Part shown: one piece after another, positions 34,952 to 44,162 of the stretch | Layout: each line of letters opens with the position of its first letter | How positions within the stretch are numbered: position 1 is the first letter of the stretch | NCBI RefSeq assembly: GCF_034387475.1 | Contig: NZ_JAXCIL010000003.1 | Location: 86,059-150,058, forward strand | From: Pseudomonas sp. Teo4 | GTDB taxonomy: Bacteria > Pseudomonadota > Gammaproteobacteria > Pseudomonadales > Pseudomonadaceae | Length of the DNA: 64,000 nucleotides | Direction of reading: 5' to 3' | Program-made: the position numbers and the translations under genes | The notes under the pieces: model-generated | Told to the model about the DNA's origin: nothing | Database searches by the model: none | What the model saw: only the letters and a program-made list of their open reading frames with translations

Positions 34952-35353
34952 TTAGCCGATGCAGGTACGGAAGTAGTCCATGCGACCTTTGAATTTGAGG
35001 CCTGCAAGATCATCCATATCGGACAAGGCGTCCTCAGTAATCTTGTCCAGCATGACGAGCTTCATGGCTCGAATCACCTCATTGCTTTCCTCAGGTTCCA
35101 GCATTCCGACAACCATCCGGAAGGCGACGTCTTCGACGAGGCGATCAGCGGCCGCGACAGCCACCACCACATCCAAAACTGCTTTCCGAACCACGGGCTG
35201 GTATGTCTCGTCGGAGTACGTCTCAACGAATTCCTCACGCTCATTCGGATCAGCGATCTCCACCTCGGCATACTGCTCAATGGCGTCGGCCAGCAAGGCC
35301 TCCGAGACAACTGTTTGAATGAGTCCGTCGAATACTTCTTTTGCGTTTTCCAT
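34952..35353 (-). CDS. Hypothetical acidic helical protein
   Basis: A 133-residue, mostly helical acidic protein (NAKEVFDGLIQTVVSEALLADAIEQYAEVE ... AVLDVVVAVAAADRLVEDVAFRMVVGML). ATG 35353 is preferred over GTG 35359 because AAGGAA lies at the right distance. It lies between the transfer operon and the ArdC unit; 82 bases separate it from the end of the trbB-like gene. No family recognised. Confidence 0.6.
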   Translation of the reverse strand: MENAKEVFDGLIQTVVSEALLADAIEQYAEVEIADPNEREEFVETYSDETYQPVVRKAVLDVVVAVAAADRLVEDVAFRMVVGMLEPEESNEVIRAMKLVMLDKITEDALSDMDDLAGLKFKGRMDYFRTCIG

Positions 35354-35435
35354 CGTCACGTGTTCCTTGAAGCTAGCGCGACCTAGATGCTGGTAGGCCG
35401 CGCAGAGGAAGTGTTCATTATTGGTAGCTTGGTCG

Positions 35436-36230
35436 CTACTCTTTTTTGAGCATCACCGCCAGCTCCTGGGGAAGTGGCGCACCTTCAAATACCTTTACCT
35501 GGCCCTTGTCCCGGTCCCGGTAAAGAATCATCGGAGTTCTTCGAAACCCCGCCTGGCGGAATAGAGCCAGGTTGTCCGCAAGGTTTTGGCGAATGTCTTC
35601 GGTGACTGTCGCCGGCTGCAGCTGACGCTTCGCCATCTCAGCCATCGGGATCAGCACGCCTTCGGTAGCTGCCTGCTGGTAGATCGCTGCGTTCAACTCG
35701 TTGCTCGACGCCCGGAGAATGGAAATCGGGATCCAGCGAACTTGAACGTCACCTGCGGCAACCGGCGCCCGGAGCATGCCCCATAACTCGTGGCAGTACG
35801 CGCAGTTCGGATCGAAGAAGGCGTACATCACGCGATCAGCATCCCCCTCCGCCAGCCATTTCAGCTGCTCGGCCTGCTTCCAAGCATGAGCCAGACTGTC
35901 TGCGGACTGACTACTCTGCGGAACCGGTTCTACACTCGCAGTACGAGCCAGATCCACGCTGGTAAGATTGGCGCCTTGTGTATCGAACATCACACCGGCT
36001 AACAGACTTTTGCCATCGGGCGTGACGTAGAACAAGCGCTTTTCGGCACCGTTATCGACAACGATCCCTTTCATACCAGAAGCCGCTGGGAACGCCTGAA
36101 CGATCATGTTCCCCTTGGACATGAGGTAGGACTCCACGGGAGTCACCTCAGCCGTTTCGGCGGCGGCAGCATGGCTTGCAAAAGCAGCCAGAGCAATGGG
36201 TGATAGCACTTTGCCGACTAACGTACCCAA
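35436..36230 (-). CDS. DsbC-like thiol oxidoreductase, TrbB family
   Basis: A 264-residue periplasmic thioredoxin-fold protein. A signal peptide (LVGKVLSPIALAAFASHAAAA) is followed by a DsbC-style dimerisation part (YVTPDGKSLLAGVMFD) and the catalytic domain with FFDPNCAYCHELWGML, that is a CAYC active site. IncI plasmids carry such a protein, TrbB, next to trbC; it probably folds disulfide-bonded transfer proteins. I chose TTG 36230, with GGAGGG upstream, because the signal peptide then starts at residue 1. The longer open frame to 36485 runs antisense through no domain. It overlaps the M15 peptidase gene by 13 bases. Confidence 0.8.
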   Translation of the reverse strand: MGTLVGKVLSPIALAAFASHAAAAETAEVTPVESYLMSKGNMIVQAFPAASGMKGIVVDNGAEKRLFYVTPDGKSLLAGVMFDTQGANLTSVDLARTASVEPVPQSSQSADSLAHAWKQAEQLKWLAEGDADRVMYAFFDPNCAYCHELWGMLRAPVAAGDVQVRWIPISILRASSNELNAAIYQQAATEGVLIPMAEMAKRQLQPATVTEDIRQNLADNLALFRQAGFRRTPMILYRDRDKGQVKVFEGAPLPQELAVMLKKE

Positions 36231-36838
36231 TATCGAACCCTCCCTACGTCGGAATGAATAAATTTTTGACGGTTTATGTAGAAGCCCACCCCGCCAGTAC
36301 GGAAAGCTGACATCAGGCGACCCTGATATTCGATCGGAAGGCTCGGGAACTTTCCGTCGCACGCTTGCCCCTTCGTGTGGTACGAGTCCCGTGCTGCACC
36401 CTCTGTAGCCTCGTTGGTTTCCTTCGTCCGATATCCACTGTTGACCTGGTAGGGCTCTTTGAAGCCATAGGCAAGCTCCAGCCATCCCTGTTGACCCCGG
36501 AGGAGGTTGAGCAGCCGCAAATCGATCTCCGTAGCCTTGCCTGCACGGACATCTCGCAGCATGTGGCAGGCCTCGCGGTATCCAGCCAAATCGAGGTGGC
36601 CATCTCGCCAGTAGCAGATCTGCTTGTGCTCGCCGGTAGATGGCCGATAGAGGTTCAACACCCGAGGCTTTGCCCAGAATGCCGCTGCGTCCGCCTGGTT
36701 CGCGTAATTGGCAGGCAGCAGCAAGCCGGTTGAAGCGAGCAACGGGGCGCTGAAAGTGAAGGCCCCCATGCCGGTGATCCCAGCCACTACAGAGCGTTTC
36801 AGCAAATCTCGGCGGGACATGGCCAACTCAATGCTCAT
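36218..36838 (-). CDS. M15/DUF882-type peptidase with Tat signal
   Basis: A 206-residue YcbK-like protein. The N-terminus SRRDLLKRSVVAGITGMGAF is a twin-arginine signal. The catalytic domain has SGYRTKETN, the zinc-ligand region YHTKGQACDGKF and the late HSDVGRVRYW, which match the HxxxxxxxD and H-x-D-x-G-R-x-R pattern of M15 peptidases. It may cut peptidoglycan cross-links to let the transfer channel through. It overlaps both neighbours (trbC stop by four bases, trbB start by 13). Confidence 0.8.
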   Translation of the reverse strand: MSIELAMSRRDLLKRSVVAGITGMGAFTFSAPLLASTGLLLPANYANQADAAAFWAKPRVLNLYRPSTGEHKQICYWRDGHLDLAGYREACHMLRDVRAGKATEIDLRLLNLLRGQQGWLELAYGFKEPYQVNSGYRTKETNEATEGAARDSYHTKGQACDGKFPSLPIEYQGRLMSAFRTGGVGFYINRQKFIHSDVGRVRYWVR

Positions 36839-39363
36839 GCACGCCCCCCAATCAGCGACTCCAGGTTGCTCATGACATCCTCCATTTCCTGGTCCTTGCC
36901 CGCTTTCTCAGGCTTAGGAGGAACCGGGTATTCGGAGCCCTGCGTCGCGGCCTGGATGATGTTCTCCACCATTGCACCTGCTTCAGCGGCGGGCGCCCCA
37001 AGACCCAAGGCGATACTGTTCAACGACACTCGGGTAGCCTGCTCGTCGAGCAGGCCACCTTGTCCTGCTGGAGGCGTCTCTTCTGCAGGGCGCTGGACCC
37101 GACCTTCCAGCGCGGTTTCGATGATTGGTATAGCGGCAGATGCCAGCGCCACGATGTCGATGCCGAACGGTTCACGCGGAACTTCGGCGAAGATGTTGAT
37201 CGAAGCGAGCTGGCCACCGTCGAATACGATTCCTGCATCATCACCGGCGGCCACCACAGGGGCTGCTGCGAGAGCAGGTTGATCCGCGCCACCCGGCGCC
37301 TGGGCAAGAGAGGGCATAGCGTCGCTATCGCTCGTCGGCGCTTGTGCAAGCGCACTCCCATTCCCAACTGCGCCGCCGGCACTGCCATCGTCCTGGTCGA
37401 CCACTGGCGCAACCGCCGAGTCGTCGTATCCCAGCAACAAGCAGATCCCCCGCTCCACACCCAGCTTCGCGGTGAGGTACTGCTTGTAGCGCTCTCCAGC
37501 CTCTACTTCGGCCACATATCCGAAGAAGCCATCAGTGGAGCGCTGTTTCGCGAGCGGAAGTGAGCGCAGTGTTTCACGTAGTTCTTGTGTGTTGATGCTG
37601 AAAGCCTTCAGCTCAGCCTCGTTGGGCGGGATCACCTTCACGAAATGATTTAGCTGGTATTCCTTGCTCAAGCGTTTACCAGAGAAGTCTGCATAGAACA
37701 TTCGAGCGCGGATGATATCCGACTTCACCATGAAGTGGATCTCACCCTCAACCTGCTCTTTGAAGTCCTGGAGTTCTACGCGGCTGACACGTTCAATTCG
37801 TGCACCAGTGTTACCGCGATAACTTCCTGCACCATCATCGGCCATCTCGTAGCCGTCCACCACTGACACGTAGGCCTCCCCGGCAAGTTTAACGGCCAAG
37901 TCAAAGGTATCGGTTGGGTCCTCAAGTTTTCCGAAAATCTTGATGTTGCTGTTAGAGACAATGGCGAGCGTCTCTTCTTTCGATGTTCTGTAGAACGCCT
38001 GCAGGTCCTGGCCTGCCGCGATGAGAGCAAATCCGAGGCTACGAGCCTGAGCCCACATCAGTGCCGCGTCGTCAGGGATGTAATAACCTAGTTCATCAAA
38101 TATCGCGATGAATGGGGTTGGGGCCGTAGTCTGTCGAGAGTCTAACAACTCCAACTTGCTACCCTCAACTTTATTACCCAGTTGGGCACCCATCATGCCT
38201 TTCATGCCAGCCACAATGATCTTCCCAAGGTTGCCTAACTCGGGACGACTTTTCTCCAGTGCCGGAAGTAGAGCAAGGAAGATGCGTCGATTGACAACAA
38301 CGTCCTTTAGTACCACTTCCCCTTGAGGCGTATGGTAAATATGCCCGTAGGTATCGGCAAGGGAGCTCAGAATACGGGTGAACTGCATTTGCTGATACCC
38401 GTACTGCTCGTTAAAGGTTGCCGACTGATTCTCACCTTTATCGCGCTTATAACCTGGCACGTCATACAAGAAGGCTTGCATCATGTCCCTGGACTTCTGG
38501 CTGATGTTAACATTATTCATCAGCTCGAAATATTTAGGGTAGGGCAGGGCCTCCCGAATAGCACCGATATGCAACATGAGCAAACTTTGGTCGCGCAGAT
38601 CCACCAGCGCCGGCATAACCGAACTGATGAAGCTAATTGCACGCCCCTTCCACATATCACCTTTGGCATCGCCGGCATCCATCAAACTAACCACGAGCTG
38701 AATTAGGCTCTCGCTGTTGCCTACCGCAAACGGGTTATAGGTATTTGAAAGTTTGTCGGATCGCTTTTTCGTTGTGTCAGCGTTGCCGGTCATGTAGTTG
38801 ATTACCAGGAGGTCGTCTTCGCGCCCCATGGAACGGACCATTGAAAAAATCTTGGCGTAGAGACTTACATCGCCCTTTCCGTCTGTATATGCGAAGCCCG
38901 ACCCCCAAACCAGGGCATTATAAGCGATTGAAATCAGCCCTTCGGTTTTACCGGCCCCGGTCGAGCCTATAATGAAAGCGTGTGTTCTAAGATCTTCGTT
39001 GGCCGCCCATATTTCCGCATTATCGGACTTCCGATTACCAATGAAGGCGATGCCACGAGACTGCTGAGGCTTGCCAGTACCTGGGTGCTTATCGTTGCGA
39101 TCCAGTTCGTTCAGAGACTTGCGCTTCCTGAACGGAATATCTGGCTTGCGCGAGAGTGGAATAAAGCTGTAGATCAAGCCAAGAACAAGACTCAGCTCAA
39201 ACAGCGCAGGAAGAAAGAATAGCGGAAACACCAGTATGACGTAGACGATAAGAATCGCGTGAAACGACGAAAAGTCTTCCAGGATCTGTTCGAAAAACGG
39301 CCGCGTATCCCGAAAGATTCGCGTCCGTTTAATCTCGTGATGCTTCTCTACGCCGTGAACCAT
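36835..39363 (-). CDS. trbC: Conjugative coupling ATPase, TrbC/DotL type
   Basis: An 842-residue inner-membrane ATPase. Two hydrophobic helices lie at about 35-68, then the Walker A motif GSTGAGKT (133-140) and a Walker B-like FDELGYYIPDD (422-432). The C-terminal 200 residues are low-complexity Gly/Ala/Gln stretches ending in a charged tail, the region that in DotL binds adaptor proteins such as IcmSW. IncI TrbC and Legionella DotL (IcmO) bring the relaxase-DNA complex to the type IVB channel. The TrbA/DotM partner is encoded two genes upstream in the same operon. Confidence 0.85.
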   Translation of the reverse strand: MVHGVEKHHEIKRTRIFRDTRPFFEQILEDFSSFHAILIVYVILVFPLFFLPALFELSLVLGLIYSFIPLSRKPDIPFRKRKSLNELDRNDKHPGTGKPQQSRGIAFIGNRKSDNAEIWAANEDLRTHAFIIGSTGAGKTEGLISIAYNALVWGSGFAYTDGKGDVSLYAKIFSMVRSMGREDDLLVINYMTGNADTTKKRSDKLSNTYNPFAVGNSESLIQLVVSLMDAGDAKGDMWKGRAISFISSVMPALVDLRDQSLLMLHIGAIREALPYPKYFELMNNVNISQKSRDMMQAFLYDVPGYKRDKGENQSATFNEQYGYQQMQFTRILSSLADTYGHIYHTPQGEVVLKDVVVNRRIFLALLPALEKSRPELGNLGKIIVAGMKGMMGAQLGNKVEGSKLELLDSRQTTAPTPFIAIFDELGYYIPDDAALMWAQARSLGFALIAAGQDLQAFYRTSKEETLAIVSNSNIKIFGKLEDPTDTFDLAVKLAGEAYVSVVDGYEMADDGAGSYRGNTGARIERVSRVELQDFKEQVEGEIHFMVKSDIIRARMFYADFSGKRLSKEYQLNHFVKVIPPNEAELKAFSINTQELRETLRSLPLAKQRSTDGFFGYVAEVEAGERYKQYLTAKLGVERGICLLLGYDDSAVAPVVDQDDGSAGGAVGNGSALAQAPTSDSDAMPSLAQAPGGADQPALAAAPVVAAGDDAGIVFDGGQLASINIFAEVPREPFGIDIVALASAAIPIIETALEGRVQRPAEETPPAGQGGLLDEQATRVSLNSIALGLGAPAAEAGAMVENIIQAATQGSEYPVPPKPEKAGKDQEMEDVMSNLESLIGGRA

Positions 39364-39377
39364 GCGCCTATACCCAG

Positions 39378-40169
39378 TTATTCAGCGACTTGGAAAGCGA
39401 GTTTGGGATCGCAGCCAGGTCCTACCGACTGCCCAGCATCGATGCTCGGTGCCAGTCCGAAGGCTTCCAGACCAGTCGCCACATCACTCGACATCGCCGG
39501 CGCGTTGTCGCGCATCCCTTGCTTCCGAGCTGTTTCGGCAGCGTTGTAGATCTGCTTTGCGATGTCCTCAGGACTCATGGCCTGCAGCTGGTCTGGGTTC
39601 GCAATGGGATCTGCTTGTAGGTGATCAGGAGCGCTCTGCCAGTCAAACGGATGTACAGTTACAGGGACTGGGGCGCCGCTGTCCGCCACTCGGACTGCAG
39701 GATGCGCTGCATCCAGCGACGAGAGAGCCGACGGCTCAATATTGCCCCCTTTGCCAGAGACGACATCGATATAGGCACTGACAAAGAGGTAGCCTAACCA
39801 AGCGAGCAGGGCGAGTCCCACCAGCTTCATTACCGACAACTTCTTGGTCAGCAGACTGTTCACCTGAGTGATCAGGTATACGCCGTCGGTCTCGCTCGCC
39901 ACTTGCGCTTTAAACAGCGAGGTCATAGCGCCTTTATCCGAGCCGTATTTTTCGGGGGCCTTGGCCACCACAAACAGATTGCCATCCGCCTCTTTTTCCA
40001 AGATGAAACTCAGTGTGTCATCCCCATAGTCAGAGAGATTCAGGGTGTGCAACTGATATGCCGGCGATTTGATTTCGAACGAAAGTCGCTTACGCTTACG
40101 TTTAACCGAAACGTTTTTGGGGGCGCGGCGAATAAAGTTCGCGAGGCGCTCAATCATCACTTTCTTCAT
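39378..40169 (-). CDS. Single-pass membrane protein between trbA and trbC
   Basis: A 263-residue protein with a basic, beta-rich cytoplasmic start (PKNVSVKRKRKRLSFEIKSP), one transmembrane helix near 115-133 (LVGLALLAWLGYLFVSAYI) and a periplasmic, proline-rich tail ending in CDPKLAFQVAE. No family is recognised. Its overlap with trbA (20 bases) and 14-base gap to trbC place it in the coupling complex operon. Confidence 0.65.
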   Translation of the reverse strand: MKKVMIERLANFIRRAPKNVSVKRKRKRLSFEIKSPAYQLHTLNLSDYGDDTLSFILEKEADGNLFVVAKAPEKYGSDKGAMTSLFKAQVASETDGVYLITQVNSLLTKKLSVMKLVGLALLAWLGYLFVSAYIDVVSGKGGNIEPSALSSLDAAHPAVRVADSGAPVPVTVHPFDWQSAPDHLQADPIANPDQLQAMSPEDIAKQIYNAAETARKQGMRDNAPAMSSDVATGLEAFGLAPSIDAGQSVGPGCDPKLAFQVAE

Positions 40170-41292
40170 CTACCATCTCCCCAAGAGCAGTTTTAATTCC
40201 TACCAGCGCCGATTCAATACGCGGATTCATGATTGCCGATTTAGCGACAACCTCTGACAACCAATGTGAGCGCAAACCACAGGCTTCTACGCTGGCAACG
40301 TCCATGCCGATATCGCACAACGAATACCAAGTGACACGATCAACTGCCTTTAACCATCTGAACCAATTTGGCGCAAGCACACCATTTGCTGAAGCCGCTG
40401 CCTTCATTCCCATCAGCACTGTGCGCTTATACGCATATCGACTTACTACACGCTTAACTACCTTGGTATTTGCATACTGGTGCAATGCACGTTTTGCATG
40501 TAACGAATTCAGCAAGGCAATCTTTTTCATTCGCTTTGCCCTCACATATGCACGGGCGAGCTCATTAATTATTTTAAGCGCGAGGTCGTTGTCATGGTTC
40601 ATCTGGGCTGCAAATGCGGCAAAGAGCGAACGCTCATAGGGCTTCAAGGAATCGACCCCCTCCCAAGGCTTACCAAGTTGCGCAACAAGAATTGCCCTGG
40701 CCCGCGACAGCTTTAACGCCTCTTTGTTATCCAGCAACTCAATATCTGCAGGATCTTCCTCCTCGCCCAATGCAGCAGTTCTGACCAAAAACTGGTGCCG
40801 CCGGGCGTAATCACGCACCTTAGCCCGCATACCATGCACCGAGTGATTGAGTGGCAGCGCGATAAAATCAGTTTCGAGGGCCGGCAAGATAACCGGCCAT
40901 TGGCTCGCTTCCTGTTTCGCTAGACTGACAGTTGTATGTTTATTCGAATACTTATTGCCGCGATCGGGCGCCCGGTACATAAGATACCCAAACACGCTGG
41001 TAAGGATAACCAGTACATACCAGCGGAGCTCCCGGCTCGCGACGATGCCCGAAGACCAAAGTGACTTAGGGGTTGCATCAGCTGGATGGGTGCTCGAAAG
41101 CCATTCGATCAACGCCAACCTACCATCTGCATCAAAAAGAATTAGGCTCGCTTCGAATCTTCTGAGAGACATAACAACGGTAGAAATTTTTTCGTGCCCA
41201 AAGTACCAAAGCGCGATGATGCCTACGAAAATAAAGACGATAACCCAGAGCAGCTCATCAGTATTGGACTTATTGACATTACCGCGGTTCAT
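40150..41292 (-). CDS. trbA: TrbA/DotM-family transfer protein
   Basis: A 380-residue inner-membrane protein with two N-terminal helices (LLWVIVFIFVGIIALWYF at 14-31 and VLVILTSVFGYLMY near 92-105) and a large soluble helical domain. The pattern ALPLNHSVHGMRAKVRDYARRHQFLVRT, LSRARAILVAQLGKPWEG and ERSLFAAFAAQMNHD is that of DotM (IcmP) and IncI TrbA. DotM binds the coupling ATPase DotL. Here the gene sits two genes before trbC, as expected. It overlaps the transglycosylase gene by four bases. Confidence 0.75.
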   Translation of the reverse strand: MNRGNVNKSNTDELLWVIVFIFVGIIALWYFGHEKISTVVMSLRRFEASLILFDADGRLALIEWLSSTHPADATPKSLWSSGIVASRELRWYVLVILTSVFGYLMYRAPDRGNKYSNKHTTVSLAKQEASQWPVILPALETDFIALPLNHSVHGMRAKVRDYARRHQFLVRTAALGEEEDPADIELLDNKEALKLSRARAILVAQLGKPWEGVDSLKPYERSLFAAFAAQMNHDNDLALKIINELARAYVRAKRMKKIALLNSLHAKRALHQYANTKVVKRVVSRYAYKRTVLMGMKAAASANGVLAPNWFRWLKAVDRVTWYSLCDIGMDVASVEACGLRSHWLSEVVAKSAIMNPRIESALVGIKTALGEMVDEESDD

Positions 41293-41717
41293 TGCTGCCC
41301 CCGGACTTCTTTAAGATTGTTCCATACACGATGCTTGTAGCGATAGTTCTTGTCGGGCGTGCGGGAGTGGTAGTTACCAACGCCTTTCCAAAAATCATCA
41401 CTCCCCAGCACGCTACGCTGAATGTAATAAGTACCGATAAAAATATTCAGGCATTCGTTGTTGACGAGCATGTCTCTGGTTATTCCAAACTTGGAGAGTT
41501 CCGCGAGATGAATGCTATTAATTTGCATGAGCCCCATATCGTAGGAGCCGTTCTTGTTGTAAGAGACTTTTCCAGTCGTGCCACCTTCGGTGCGAATGAT
41601 GGCCTTGACCAAGTCGGGATGCGCACGGTAATGAGCCGCTGCTCGGACGATGCAGACCTCGCGAGCTTGGCCAGTAATGTGCGGACTAGGGGCCGCCATT
41701 GGCAGAGCGTCAATCAC
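41289..41717 (-). CDS. Lytic transglycosylase
   Basis: A 142-residue SLT-type muramidase: RAAAHYRAHPDLVKAIIRTEGG (catalytic glutamate in RTEGG), SYDMGLMQINSIHLAEL and the conserved NYHSRTP-YRYKHRVW end. These enzymes make local openings in peptidoglycan for secretion and pilus machines. I chose GTG 41717, which overlaps the stop of the upstream gene (GTGA) and has AGGAGG seven bases upstream; there is no signal peptide from that start. Confidence 0.85.
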   Translation of the reverse strand: MIDALPMAAPSPHITGQAREVCIVRAAAHYRAHPDLVKAIIRTEGGTTGKVSYNKNGSYDMGLMQINSIHLAELSKFGITRDMLVNNECLNIFIGTYYIQRSVLGSDDFWKGVGNYHSRTPDKNYRYKHRVWNNLKEVRGQQ

Positions 41718-42181
41718 GAACGCCCCTCCTGACGCAGGAGCCACGACTTGAAACTAAAAAGGCGTCGTTCACGGATCTGGGCCACTCGGAACCTGGTGAC
41801 CAAGAAACGGGTGATGCTCAACGCGAGAACGCCGAAGGACATGAGGCCGTGGTTGATAGGACTGGGCGACCAGGGCACTAGCGCGAGGAACACGCCGGCA
41901 ACAATCGCCATCAGGCCAAACAGTACGGAAAGCGCATGCAGATACCGGCAACGGGCATCGAGATCCTTCTCGCTCAGGTGAAGCCGGGAGACCGCATCCG
42001 AGAAGCTTTCTTCCCGATAGGTACGCCCCGTAAGGGACTTCAGCAGGTTGTAGATCCGCTTAGCGTTGTGGCGAGCCTCACGCCAATCACCGGTGACGGT
42101 CCAAACCCATTTTTTGCCCACCCAGGCAGTAGCCCGGCCAACTTTACGTAGCGCGCCGCCCTTGTTGGTCACCTCAGACAT
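41714..42181 (-). CDS. TraX-like two-helix membrane protein
   Basis: A 155-residue protein with two adjacent transmembrane helices (LSVLFGLMAIVAGVFLALVPW and GLMSFGVLALSITRFLVTRF) framed by strongly basic ends. Position in the transfer operon and topology recall IncI TraX, but identity is not certain. It overlaps its neighbours on both sides. Confidence 0.5.
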   Translation of the reverse strand: MSEVTNKGGALRKVGRATAWVGKKWVWTVTGDWREARHNAKRIYNLLKSLTGRTYREESFSDAVSRLHLSEKDLDARCRYLHALSVLFGLMAIVAGVFLALVPWSPSPINHGLMSFGVLALSITRFLVTRFRVAQIRERRLFSFKSWLLRQEGRS

Positions 42182-43346
42182 GGCTCGCTCCTGCGGGCTG
42201 GGTAACCCTCATCATGGTTAGGGCGTACTCTGTCGTGGCCACCAACCGTTTCAGGGATGAAGAAGCCCTGGCCTTAAGTGCCTCCAGCGGGAAACCGTGA
42301 GTAAACTCAGGACGGGATAGAATCGCTGCAGCCGCATCAACATCGGCGGCATCCTTCAACGCACCCAGAACCTCGCCGCGACAATATTCCCAAGAGGAAA
42401 GCAGTACCTCTGCCGCGTGCTGAATAAGCAGACGATGCAGCATTTCCTGAGGGGCAGCAGACAGCCCAGAGCCACCGTTACCGAGGCGCGTCACTTGCTC
42501 CGACACTTGCTCGACCAGAAACACGGCCAACTCCGACAACAGGTCCTCAGCTTTCACCTGCAGGCCAGGTACCTGCGATATAACGATGGCGAAGTAGCGC
42601 TCGACCTCCAACGACAGCGGGGCTACTGAAGTGAGCAGCGCGAGCTGGGCACCGAGATGATCACCAGTAGGAAGTCCGCCGAGGGAAACCTTTTGGGATG
42701 CGGCCCACGCCCCATCGACCATAGCCCCCAAAAACTCGACGGTGACTTCGGGATACTCTCCGGCCGGCATACCGCCGCGGGAGATCACTGACGAGATCCA
42801 CTGGCTGGCCACGAGCTCGGCGGTGAAACCATGCAGGTGTTTCTTGGCCCAGGCGGCATCGAGCTCCTGAGGATCCACTCGCCCTGCAATATGCTGGGCG
42901 AGGCCAGTAGAAACGAGAGACATGCGACGTACAGCCTCAGCGATCCTCGCCGGATCTGCGTCATGCCCCGGGTAGATTGTTGCTGCCTTGAAGACTGGAG
43001 CCAGGCCCTTGAGGACCTCGGCGAAACCTGGCACCAGGGCTGCGGACGGGGCTTCTGGCTGCGAAGCCTCATCAGCCTTTGGCTCTGCAGGTAGCTCCGA
43101 CTTAGGTTCCGGTGCAGCCGGGGAGACGACTTGCGTCTCGATCACAACCTGACTGGTCGGCGCCGGCGATACCTCCGCCTGGGCTGCAGCTTGCTCGGGC
43201 TTGCCGAGCAGCATGTTTTCAAATTCGTCCAGTAGTGAACCGCCTTGTGCAGCAGCTGGCTCCACTGCCGCCTGAGTGGCAGTGGTTTGTTCACCGCTGG
43301 AAAAACGCTCCACCTCTTGCTTGTGAAGCTTGCGCAACATCGACAT
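42174..43346 (-). CDS. Transfer-operon hypothetical protein (390 residues)
   Basis: A 390-residue soluble protein. The N-terminal 110 residues are low-complexity Ala/Pro/Glu/Gln (AQAEVSPAPTSQVVIETQVV), followed by an all-helical domain (AARIAEAVRRMSLVSTGLAQHIAGRVDPQELDAAW-like to ATTEYALTMMRV). No family is recognised. It shares base overlap with both adjacent transfer genes, so it is probably a cytoplasmic or scaffold part of the transfer machine. Confidence 0.6.
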   Translation of the reverse strand: MSMLRKLHKQEVERFSSGEQTTATQAAVEPAAAQGGSLLDEFENMLLGKPEQAAAQAEVSPAPTSQVVIETQVVSPAAPEPKSELPAEPKADEASQPEAPSAALVPGFAEVLKGLAPVFKAATIYPGHDADPARIAEAVRRMSLVSTGLAQHIAGRVDPQELDAAWAKKHLHGFTAELVASQWISSVISRGGMPAGEYPEVTVEFLGAMVDGAWAASQKVSLGGLPTGDHLGAQLALLTSVAPLSLEVERYFAIVISQVPGLQVKAEDLLSELAVFLVEQVSEQVTRLGNGGSGLSAAPQEMLHRLLIQHAAEVLLSSWEYCRGEVLGALKDAADVDAAAAILSRPEFTHGFPLEALKARASSSLKRLVATTEYALTMMRVTQPAGASHV

Positions 43347-43771
43347 CAGGAAGCCTCCGCCGTAGCAGCTTCGACGTAGTCAGCAAAGCGATCGCCCAGC
43401 ACGTACTGCAGTTGGTCGAGCATGATGCTGTTGCCTGATCGAGGAAGGGACTCGATAATCAGCGCCGTGGTGGCCATTCGCCAGAACTGGCTTAGGAATG
43501 AGTTCCGCTCGCTGACCAAACGGACCCGGGCGCCGAACAGGGAGTTGCCCTCACCCTCCAGGGCGAAAGCCAAGTCGCCACCGATCCGCCTGGCCGCGAG
43601 CTCGGTTTCAGCTGCAGCCAACAGGGCAGGGGCATAGGTCGAATGATTGAACACAGCCTCGACCGGAACAGACTCATCGCCGAATTTGAAGGTCCACCCA
43701 CGCTCACCCGCCAGGTGGATCATGATGTGCTCAAAATCGCTGTACTCGATTCGACTAGATGCTTTGACCAT
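43346..43771 (-). CDS. First gene of the trb operon, hypothetical
   Basis: A 141-residue soluble protein (FEHIMIHLAGERGWTFKFG ... GNSIMLDQLQYVLGDRFADYV). No family recognised. It is the first gene behind the motif promoter at 43796-43814 and its stop overlaps the next start codon, so it is translated with the transfer genes. Confidence 0.6.
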   Translation of the reverse strand: MVKASSRIEYSDFEHIMIHLAGERGWTFKFGDESVPVEAVFNHSTYAPALLAAAETELAARRIGGDLAFALEGEGNSLFGARVRLVSERNSFLSQFWRMATTALIIESLPRSGNSIMLDQLQYVLGDRFADYVEAATAEAS

Positions 43772-43795
43772 AGGGAAAGATCACTTTAGAAGCAC

Positions 43796-43814
43796 GTCAT
43801 AGACAAACAAAAGT
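43796..43814 (-). promoter_or_regulatory. Backbone promoter motif, trb operon
   Basis: On the minus strand ACTTTTGTT (43814-43806), TGTC, TATGAC (43801-43796), 25 bases before the first gene of the operon. One base differs from ACTTTCGTT; the spacing is identical. Confidence 0.55.
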
Positions 43815-43853
43815 GAGCTTAACAATACGCTAAAAAAACTGCAAAGGCATTTG

Positions 43854-44162
43854 CTATTTTTTTGGCGGAATGGTCAGCAAGAATATTGGCGGTGCGGCTT
43901 TCGCCCTCTCGATAAGGCCCTCAGTTTCTGCCCTGGAAAGCTCACCATCTGAAACAGCGGCGTTGTAGGCAGCGATCAATGCTGGATCGCCAGTGCGGGT
44001 TATGAACCCCCTCACCACCTGAACTTCACTGGACTGCAGGGTAGGGCTGCGATCCTGGAAATACGCGAAGGCGAGAGCCGTGCAACCAGCAGCGAGAGCC
44101 GCCATGGGCAAGGCTCGCTTGAGGGAAGGGCAGCTAGAAAACAGGGCGATGACGGTGTTCAA
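43854..44162 (-). CDS. Small single-pass membrane protein
   Basis: About 102 residues with one N-terminal hydrophobic helix (LPMAALAAGCTALAFAYF) and a helical tail (DPALIAAYNAAVSDGELSRAETEGLIERAK). TTG 44162 is chosen because AGGAAG lies six bases upstream; ATG 44192 is an alternative. It overlaps the 3' end of the topoisomerase gene by 29 bases and is the last gene of that operon. Confidence 0.55.
   Translation of the reverse strand: MNTVIALFSSCPSLKRALPMAALAAGCTALAFAYFQDRSPTLQSSEVQVVRGFITRTGDPALIAAYNAAVSDGELSRAETEGLIERAKAAPPIFLLTIPPKK

Noticed and set aside
36230..36485. N-terminal extension of the TrbB-like protein
   Set aside because: It overlaps the M15 peptidase gene in another frame; the signal peptide and GGAGGG site support TTG 36230.
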